From: Globobulimina sp. | Lineage: Eukaryota > Foraminifera > Rotaliida | Length of the DNA: 5,410 nt | NCBI GenBank assembly: GCA_003354225.1 | Contig: PIVH01000589.1 | Coordinates: 1 to 5,410 of the forward strand | Direction: 5' to 3' | Part shown: positions 1-5,410 of the stretch, in pieces | Position numbering within the stretch: position 1 is the stretch's first letter | Layout: the number at the start of each line of letters is the position of its first letter | Notes under the pieces: model-generated | Told to the model about the DNA's origin: nothing | The model's database searches: none | What the model saw: only the letters and a program-made list of their open reading frames with translations | Position numbers and translations under genes: made by a program

Positions 1-832
1 TATTGTATATTATACAGATTATAGAACGGTACCTTTTATTATAACAATTTTCAGAATGATAACTTGCAGAGATTGATGCCAATAAAATAGACAATGAAAA
101 AACTAAAACATTATCAAATCCAAACGATGCCCATACCAAAAATCTGTTTTTTTTTGTACCACAGCACAATTTTAACACAGAATGCTGCCATTTTAGATAT
201 TTGCAAAAACGCCTTTTATGTCCATCAGCATCAATGATATCAATAAATTTATTAATGCAGCCATAATTACTTTCATTTTCCTCTTTTACTTTGCATTTGA
301 ATGCAAAAAACCATAATGGTATAACGCACAGAAATAAAAATAGCGCTAAAAAAATATACACAACTTCCTCATGTTTTTGTAATGGGTTCTCAACTGCGCC
401 GGATTCATCTGTTTGACAACCAGTAGTTCTTGTTCCTGCAGCTGATGCTCCATCACCTGTTGTTGTGACACAATGGCAACATTCACATGTTACTGTTGTG
501 TATCCATTATAGTTTTTAGAGTTGGTTGTTATTTGTGAACATGATGGATAATTAGTTGCACATTGCTCCGCACAATCAAAATAATAGGAATCATAGTCCA
601 TAACATTACATGTTGACGAAGGTGTTGGTGGTGTTGTAGTTGTTGTACAACTCTCTTCGTCACTGCCATCGTCACAATCATCATATTCATCACATTGAAA
701 AGATTCAGGTATACATTCGCCATTGGAACATGTAAATTGATCCCAAGAACATTGTGTGTATGTTGATTCAAATTGCGCGTTGTTTGATATGAGGTGATTG
801 AATAAAATAATTACGACGAGAAACACTGCCAT
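1..832 (-). CDS. LDLa-domain membrane protein, 3' part beyond the window edge
   Basis: I translated this open frame by hand; it starts at the ATG at 832-830, has a TAA directly upstream in frame, and stays open for 277 codons to base 1, so the protein is partial. Residues 1-19 form a signal peptide (hydrophobic MAVFLVVIILF, likely cleavage near SNNA-Q). Residues 28-62 are a complete LDL-receptor class A domain: six cysteines (28, 35, 40, 47, 53, 62) plus the calcium-cage signature CDEYDDCDDGSDEESC. A Thr/Pro linker (63-73) suits O-glycosylation. A second segment, 75-139, holds nine more cysteines and matches no family I recognise. Membrane helices lie at about 157-178 and 231-258, separated by a basic, Cys-containing loop that should be cytosolic. 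LDLa domains bind protein ligands or lipoproteins in a Ca-dependent way, so a surface receptor or adhesion role is an inference. More helices may follow off the edge. A donor-like GTACCG near 28-33 could begin an intron; none is needed to keep the frame. Confidence 0.85.
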   Translation of the reverse strand, partial: MAVFLVVIILFNHLISNNAQFESTYTQCSWDQFTCSNGECIPESFQCDEYDDCDDGSDEESCTTTTTPPTPSSTCNVMDYDSYYFDCAEQCATNYPSCSQITTNSKNYNGYTTVTCECCHCVTTTGDGASAAGTRTTGCQTDESGAVENPLQKHEEVVYIFLALFLFLCVIPLWFFAFKCKVKEENESNYGCINKFIDIIDADGHKRRFCKYLKWQHSVLKLCCGTKKNRFLVWASFGFDNVLVFSLSILLASISASYHSENCYNKRYRSIICIIYN

Positions 833-1025
833 TTAATAATATTGCAGTACCTCTGAGCAAAATATGTAATCTCTAAATGTTCACCCACTTGCTGTTGTTT
901 TCCCCGTGGGGTTATCTTTTTAATAGTTTAAATAAGTCATGACAACATGTTCGAAATGCAAGATGGTACAAATATATGTTTCTTCTTTTTGATGAATGTA
1001 TTTGTAATTTCTGTTATTAACTAAG
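833..1025. promoter_or_regulatory. Divergent intergenic region, presumed shared promoter
   Basis: These 193 bases separate the start codons of two head-to-head genes, so they should contain both promoters and both 5' UTRs unless upstream non-coding exons exist. I see no convincing TATA box or known operator. A small inverted repeat, CCCCGTGGGG, lies at 902-911 in otherwise AT-rich sequence, and short palindromes (TCATGA, ACATGT, TTCGAA) cluster at about 937-955. In-frame stops precede both start codons: TAA at 1005-1007 for the plus-strand gene and TAA at 835-833 for the minus-strand gene. The region is assigned by position, not by recognised elements. Confidence 0.4.
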
Positions 1026-2636
1026 ATGCAATGGAAACACAGAGAGTGTTGTTGTCACACTATGAGTGATACAGTTGAGTGGTTTGTAATTATTGTACTA
1101 ATATTATTGTCGATATTTTGCGAGTTTTCATCAATTGTTTATGATGAATCAACCAATAAGAATGCTTATATTGCAACAAATAACTCATTATATTCATATC
1201 CGAATATACAATCATCACTAAATTTAATCAAAGTGTATACAATTACATTGTTCCCAGTATATTTTTGTTGTTTTTTTAATATTTTTTTATTGAAAATAAC
1301 AACATATTACCAATATGAAAAAGAATTGTCCAATTTACGAGATATCGAAATACATAAAAATAGAAATAATGAAGCAAATGAATTACGACTAATTGATTCA
1401 TTATTTAACAATAAATATTCATTTATAGCGGTTTTATCACATTTCATATCATTAACAAAATCAATATTATTCGCATTGGGTTTATGTCATTTAATTACAT
1501 TTATTTTAAATACATATATTATTTCGCCACTGCCATGTTATTACAATACAACTAAAACTAATAAAAATATCCATTCTTTTCCATCCAAATATGCCTCAGA
1601 TTCAATGGCAACAAATTGCTTATTATTTATATGTACGATACACTCATTTATAAGCTTACAACATAAATATTTACAACATAGATTTTCTGATTATAGTTCT
1701 AAATCATTCAGTTCATCATCAATAAATAATCATTGTTTAAATGGTAATATGTATTTTGGTGGTAATGTATGGTATTTTTTACGTGACGTTAAAACCTTAT
1801 CTTGTCTCATTATAATAACACCGTTAATGCCATCATTGTATATTGGTATGCTGCAAATTACGGAATACAAACATTTTATTATTGATGTTGTCTGTGGATA
1901 TATCATCGGCATTTTTTGTGCATCTCTGTCATTTTGTACATTTAAACACGAATTATTATATGAAACGAGTATAATGTCTGTATCAGAAATGTTGAAAATA
2001 TGTATCCAAACCAAAAACGCTGACATTATTACACCACCAATCAAAGCATTTAATTTCTCCAAAAAAAAGAAAAAATATCCACAAAATATAATAACAGATG
2101 GTGGCAATTACAAAACAGGTTCATTTCCGATGATATTTGGTATGAATAATAATGATTTTCATTTGAATGAGTTGGAAGAAATTGCATTGCAAATTGGTTC
2201 AAATTTTGCTAAATATCACCACATTGGATTGGGGAATAAAACACCTATTTTAACCGATGATGATGGCATTGAAATTGATGAAATTGATGAATTTGAAGAA
2301 GGAGAATCTGACGAAGACACAATGTCAGAAACAATTACCATTGACAATGAGAATGAAAATGAGAATAATAATGATATTAAAATACGAAATTCTGTGAATC
2401 AAAGAAAGGAAAAATTATTACACCAACATAGGAAAAATATTAAATTAACATTGGCGCCACCAATGTCACAACAAAGCAGCAGATTAAGCCCATCATTGGA
2501 GAGGAAAAATAAGAATGATTTATTGCCATTTAAAACAAATATAAAAAGTATTGCTACGACCTGTACCACTACCATATCACCGTTGAGTTCACCACAAAGT
2601 GTGACAAGCCCAAGTTATAATGTCTACGGGGATTAA
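1026..2636 (+). CDS. LPP/PAP2-like six-helix membrane protein with degenerate active site
   Basis: This 536-residue intronless frame belongs to the lipid phosphate phosphatase superfamily. Helices lie at about 17-37, 70-90, 145-166, 193-212, 258-275 and 286-306. LPP landmarks are present in order: a DES...YP segment after helix 1, a C1 region at 162-170, a C2 region FPSKYASDSMA at 185-195, and a C3 region ITEYKHFIIDV at 278-288. The catalytic set is largely lost. C1 KxxxxxxRP reads N162...L169-P170, C2 PSGH reads P186-S-K-Y189, and C3 SRxxxxxHxxxD reads L276-Q277...H283...D287, so only the nucleophile His and its Asp remain. Sequons N52-N-S and N174-T-T fall in predicted lumenal loops, the second where LPPs are glycosylated. 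The tail (about 307-536) is cytosolic: a KKKKK patch at 346-350, an acidic stretch at 411-431, Asn/Glu repeats at 441-449 and a Ser/Pro-rich end. It probably binds rather than hydrolyses lipid phosphates. Met13 (1062), just before helix 1, is an alternative start. Family membership is firm; loss of activity is inferred. Confidence 0.85.
   Translation: MQWKHRECCCHTMSDTVEWFVIIVLILLSIFCEFSSIVYDESTNKNAYIATNNSLYSYPNIQSSLNLIKVYTITLFPVYFCCFFNIFLLKITTYYQYEKELSNLRDIEIHKNRNNEANELRLIDSLFNNKYSFIAVLSHFISLTKSILFALGLCHLITFILNTYIISPLPCYYNTTKTNKNIHSFPSKYASDSMATNCLLFICTIHSFISLQHKYLQHRFSDYSSKSFSSSSINNHCLNGNMYFGGNVWYFLRDVKTLSCLIIITPLMPSLYIGMLQITEYKHFIIDVVCGYIIGIFCASLSFCTFKHELLYETSIMSVSEMLKICIQTKNADIITPPIKAFNFSKKKKKYPQNIITDGGNYKTGSFPMIFGMNNNDFHLNELEEIALQIGSNFAKYHHIGLGNKTPILTDDDGIEIDEIDEFEEGESDEDTMSETITIDNENENENNNDIKIRNSVNQRKEKLLHQHRKNIKLTLAPPMSQQSSRLSPSLERKNKNDLLPFKTNIKSIATTCTTTISPLSSPQSVTSPSYNVYGD
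2271..2372 (+). repeat. Short in-frame repeats coding the acidic/Asn-rich tail
   Basis: GAAATTGAT occurs twice in tandem (2271-2279, 2280-2288), followed by the variant GAATTTGAA, encoding EIDEIDEFE. A second GAxAAT-type run at about 2345-2372 encodes NENENENNN. Both are multiples of three and keep the frame, as expected for replication-slippage growth of a disordered tail. They lie inside the LPP-like gene and are not separate elements. Confidence 0.6.
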
Positions 2637-3045
2637 ATTAAAATTATTGAATATTGTTTCTGTTTCTGTGTTTGCTTTGTTGTTAATTTGCATATATATA
2701 TCTGATGTATTGTGTAAATACTTTTGTTTCTTTTACTTTTTTATTTTATTTTATTTGCATGTCTTTCGTTTTGGGAAAGTTTTTTTTTAATTTTTTAATA
2801 TGTGATTCTTTTAGATTTGATATTTTACTTTCATAGTTTTATTTTATTTCACTAAATTAATGAGCTCGATTCAAGATAACTCAAAAGATACATTGTGCGA
2901 GGATACCTTACATAAACCCTGCTCTGTTAATGTGTTATACGTAATATAATATTATGAAAAAAAGAATTAATTTAATAAGAAAGTATATAATTACGAAAGA
3001 AGGATCATAAATTATGCGAGATCGAATGAGACATTAACACTGACA
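2637..3045. other. Convergent 3' intergenic region, no gene seen
   Basis: These 409 bases lie between the stop codons of two convergent genes and should hold both 3' UTRs and polyadenylation sites. The left half is T- and TG-rich on the plus strand (about 2650-2690 and 2715-2760), which suits a downstream element for the LPP-like gene, but no AATAAA follows that gene closely on the plus strand. On the minus strand AATAAA appears twice at 2838-2848 and again within the run at 2741-2757, 200-300 bases past the antiporter stop; these are possible poly(A) signals. The stretch at about 2860-2935 is less AT-rich than its surroundings, but I find no tRNA cloverleaf and no convincing frame in it. Confidence 0.5.
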
Positions 3046-5345
3046 TTATTCCAGTAAAGGAGTCTGTTGATTGGCATGCGGATTGGGAGTGACTGGCGCA
3101 TTCCATTGAATAACGGGTATCGAACTATTACTGATAGTATCCAATGGTTGCTGTGGTACAGGTTCCTCATGAAAATCGCCATACATTATCTCTAGACTCA
3201 CATTGCTTGTCATGAAGGACTGCTCCGTCTCCGTCTTCTCCTCTTCAATGTCGTCGCCCTCGTCCACAAAGCTCAATTTTATCAAATCATCCTGGCCGCC
3301 ATCGAGTACATTGCCCACCACAAACGACACCCTCCTCCGATTAGTCCTGACATCCGCAGATGTGATGCGCGATAAATAGCTCACCGCCGGAGGAGACTCA
3401 TCCATTTTAGTCGAGCTCTCAGCAATGTCGTTTTTATTGTTATTGGAAGTTGCTTTCAAAAAAGGGAACCTCGAGTACGACAATGCCATTCTCGACTGTC
3501 TGTACGCTTCGTTCCGAACATATTCAACTGACAAACGTTTCTTATTCGCTTTCCGTCGCTGTACACCGTCCCCTCTGCTCGCAGTCACACTGACACTCAT
3601 ATCATCCTTTTGTTTGATACCTTTTCATAGACACAAATTGATTCGAATGTGATTTAATTGATTCGAATGTGACACAAATTGATATTAACATACCGGGTAA
3701 CCATCGCATGATAACTACCTTGGCATCGTCGTCCTGTAAGGCTACTTTTAATGCATTGCGAATAAAACGAGTACGTTTTCCTAACTGTCGTTTGCTTGCA
3801 ATATGCAATTGTTTGGTGGGGAGTAAATGTAAGTTATTGTCTTTCACGTAAAATATGTCCTGAACATATGGCGAATGATGCGAGTAATTATCCTGCGGCT
3901 CATTGAAAGCGCGAAAGTCAATGATTTCCAATTTCAATTTGTATAAAGCTTTTAGTAAACGGTTCTGGTGCCCCCATTTACCATAAGTCTTCGTATGAAT
4001 ACCTACAAATACAACACAATAAATATTCAGATGTTGATTTGAAAAAAAAAAAAAATGTAAACACATTCAACACATTTGGATCAGATTCGGTATACACAAA
4101 TTTGATAATAGTGTTTCGTGGAAACATACAGTAATAAACATGATGCAAATACGGCGAAGTGGGCGACTGCGCAGTCGGTGTAATCATGTAACTGGTCCCT
4201 GGACTTTCGCTCACGGTGTGAATCTCCGAAATGATATGACTCGAACGCATGGTGGCTTTCCTGGTGCGCTGTACATAAACCTGTCTATGTTTGGAGCCCA
4301 TTTTGAGTGTCATTGTGAGCAATGACGGCGAGAGCATCACCGAAAATAAAACTGCCATCAATACCGACGTCATCGTGTCTTCGTCCATCAAGCCTGAAGC
4401 ATACGACGTTGACGTCAAAATAAAGGCAAATTCACACCACGTGCCCATGGAAAACGAAATCGTGGCAAATTCGACAATTTTAATTGGTTTGCTCGTCGCA
4501 AAAAAGCCAGTCGCATATTTGCCAATGATGCATACGAAATAAATGAGCGCATTGATCACCACATTGGGATTGGTGAAGAAGTCCCGGATCGGTATTTCAA
4601 AGCCAATGGTGCAGGAGAAGAAGATGCGTAATATCCAATGCATAATCCGCTTCATCTGTTTCTCCCAAACATGGTGTATAGTGTGGTCAGTGCAGAACAT
4701 TAAGCCAGCCAAGAATGCGCCTAATAAATAGGAGGACTTTGCATAATAACAAGCGGGGACAAGCAGTAAAATTGAAGAAAATAACAACATCAATATGCCA
4801 TATTCATGGTATTTAATGTCGATTTTGTCCATAATGTATTTGATTGCAGAGGGTGAGATTCGTATTGCTACGAAACCGAATATTATTATTAAAGCTGGCG
4901 AGACGATGAAACACATAATGATGTCGAATATGGAGGGGTCGGAGCCAGCTAATTCCTGTAATATGGATAGCAACATTAAGGCAATGACATCATCGAATAC
5001 TGCAGCGGCAATAATGAGTTGTCCAGTGGGCGTGTTTAAGATACCGCCGGTACTCAATAAATTGAGTGCAATGCCGGTGGAGGTGGGCGCGAAACAGGCA
5101 CCAATTGCTACGGCATGGAGGGGGTTGAATGCATTGACTCCGACGATTAGGAAAGTTAAAAATGTGCCAATTAATAAAGGAAGCATGGAGCCAAAGATTG
5201 CTATCATTAAACCACGCGTACCGACTACTTTTAATACGCCCATATTGACACCAATGCCGGCTTCGACCACTAAGAGGATTAAGGCTATGTCGCCAATCAC
5301 CATCAAGGCGCTCGAACAAATAACTCCCGGTATCAGGTTGCGCAT
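3046..5345 (-). CDS. CPA2-type cation/proton antiporter with ACT-like C-terminal domain, three exons
   Basis: I join 5345-4130, 4002-3694 and 3620-3046 (minus strand), giving 2100 nt, or 699 residues plus TAA. It should exchange Na+ or K+ for H+ across a membrane. Exon 1 encodes about eleven helices. Residues 81-109 carry the unwound-helix signature (GACFAPTSTG), followed by AAAVFDDVIAL with the ion-binding pair D118-D119; K276 sits in IGKYATG, the helix-10 lysine position of electrogenic CPA2 exchangers. The late-helix motif usually written PRGEFA reads TWCEFA (302-307). Exon 2 adds an ACT-like domain (about 404-500): a helix LLKALYKLKLEIIDFRAF and a strand VQDIFYVKD are typical of ACT folds. 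The tail (509-699) is hydrophilic with basic-Ser sites KKRLS and RRRVS, an acidic stretch and a QTPLLE end. Compared with 12-13-helix relatives the first one or two helices are missing, and TGA lies in frame at 5351-5349, so the true start is probably upstream. Family is firm; substrate is unknown; splice sites are inferred from phase. Confidence 0.85.
3621..3693 (-). other. Intron 2 of the antiporter gene (73 bp, phase 1)
   Basis: On the minus strand the exon ends CCCG and the intron opens with GTATGT, the same donor as intron 1. It ends ATGAAAAG, after which GTATCAAAC begins exon 3. The join makes codon G509 (G+GT), giving RWLPG-IKQKDD-MSVSV without a stop. The other nearby AG candidates (before GATGATATG, TGTCAG and TGTGAC) bring in a TGA in the required phase. 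An acceptor at GAGCAGAG, further inside exon 3, is also in phase and cannot be excluded. The acceptor lacks a strong pyrimidine tract, so its exact position is less certain than the donor. Confidence 0.65.
3630..3683. repeat. About 2.6-copy, 20-bp direct repeat inside intron 2
   Basis: AATTGATTCGAATGTGA is repeated exactly at 3636-3652 and 3656-3672 (period 20), and GACACAAATTGAT is repeated at 3630-3642 and 3671-3683. Together they form a small tandem array filling most of the intron. Each main copy contains the perfect palindrome ATTCGAAT (3641-3648 and 3661-3668). The array may be only a small slippage product, since an intron tolerates it; a protein-binding role is possible but nothing here shows one. 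Confidence 0.8.
4003..4129 (-). other. Intron 1 of the antiporter gene (127 bp, phase 1)
   Basis: The minus strand reads TAC-T then GTATGT (donor at 4129) and ends TTGTATTTGTAG (acceptor ending at 4003), followed by GTATTCATACG. Joining T with GT makes a Cys codon (C406) and leads directly into the ACT-like domain frame. A run of 14 T (4055-4042) lies about 40 bases before the acceptor, followed by a branch-point-like CATCTGAAT. Read unspliced, both flanking frames turn into low-quality Phe-rich sequence and then stop, which supports removal of this segment. Confidence 0.85.
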
Positions 5346-5410
5346 TGATCAGGCGGGGACCAATGCCCAAATCCGATACTCTTTGAACGCCCTCATGAAC
5401 GGCTGTCTCG
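5346..5410 (-). other. Upstream part of the antiporter gene with conflicting frame
   Basis: The exon 1 frame meets TGA at 5351-5349, two codons before the ATG at 5345. Another minus-strand frame is open through the whole segment, beginning at GAG (5409) and reading ETAVHEGVQRVSDLGIGPRL, which resembles the region before the first helices of CPA2 exchangers (a short amphipathic stretch, then a 'LGxPxLI'-type start). It may therefore be exon sequence separated from exon 1 by a frameshift, a very short intron or an assembly error. Alternatively it is 5' UTR or intron. The evidence is short and the assignment weak. Confidence 0.3.

Noticed and set aside
529-771. Minus-strand 80-residue frame rich in His, Met and Val
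   Set aside because: It lies in a different frame over the LDLa gene, whose overlapping frame shows a full LDLa domain and a signal peptide; the frame is a shadow.
902-911. CCCCGTGGGG as an operator or terminator hairpin
   Set aside because: Four-base arms with a two-base centre are too small to support a specific call; it is only noted in the promoter region.
1730-2107. Minus-strand 125-residue frame opposite the LPP-like gene
   Set aside because: It is antisense to conserved LPP helices and the C3 motif and shows no family features; its hydrophobicity mirrors the sense strand.
2860-2935. Possible tRNA or small RNA in the less AT-rich part of the 3' intergenic region
   Set aside because: No T-loop, anticodon stem or matching acceptor stem could be paired on either strand.
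3046-3600. Separate minus-strand gene starting MSVSV
   Set aside because: It joins in frame to the antiporter through intron 2, has a tail-like composition and lacks any promoter space upstream.
3425-3652. Plus-strand frame of 75 residues
   Set aside because: Antisense to the antiporter's last exon and intron 2; no recognisable features.
4042-4055. Run of 14 A on the plus strand as a possible retroposed poly(A) tail
   Set aside because: On the minus strand it is a T tract within an intron, about 40 bases before the acceptor, and no flanking target-site duplication is seen.
3602-4066. Separate minus-strand gene starting MCLHFFFF
   Set aside because: Its first 21 residues and last 26 or so are intron read-through; the middle is exon 2 of the antiporter gene.
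4140-4731. Three plus-strand frames in a row
   Set aside because: All are antisense to the conserved antiporter helices, and none shows a domain or signal of its own.
4990-5370. Minus-strand 126-residue frame rich in His, Arg and Trp
   Set aside because: From about 5330 downward it overlaps the well-supported antiporter exon in another frame and has shadow-like composition; only its first residues may be genuine coding sequence and are discussed separately.

Overview
The window comes from a nuclear genome of a eukaryote, most likely a unicellular protist. The evidence is GT-AG introns with GTATGT donors that restore one reading frame across three exons, an LDL-receptor class A (LDLa) domain behind a signal peptide, an LPP-type membrane protein with N-glycosylation sequons, and the absence of ribosome binding sites or operon structure. 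The AT-rich, T-tract-containing introns and Asn/Ser-rich tails would fit rhizarian or similar protists, but the species cannot be fixed from sequence alone. The standard genetic code fits all three genes.

Layout: (1) 1-832, minus strand: the 5' part of a gene for a secretory-pathway membrane protein with signal peptide, one LDLa domain, a Cys-rich segment and at least two membrane helices; it runs off the left edge. (2) 833-1025: a short divergent intergenic region, presumably holding both promoters. (3) 1026-2636, plus strand: an uninterrupted 536-residue gene of the lipid phosphate phosphatase (LPP/PAP2) superfamily in which most catalytic residues are replaced, with a long acidic cytosolic tail. 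(4) 2637-3045: convergent, AT-rich 3' flanks with no gene. (5) 3046-5345, minus strand: a three-exon gene for a CPA2-type cation/proton antiporter carrying an ACT-like domain and a long phosphorylatable tail; its N-terminal helices lie beyond or at the right edge. (6) 5346-5410: upstream sequence of that gene, where the reading frame is in conflict.

All three genes encode integral membrane proteins, but nothing shows that they act together. The most notable points are the degenerate LPP active site combined with an acidic tail (an architecture reminiscent of vertebrate PLPPR/PRG proteins), the ACT-like domain on a CPA2 antiporter, and the LDLa membrane protein, whose frame is open to the window edge. 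The LPP gene is much more AT-rich than the antiporter gene.
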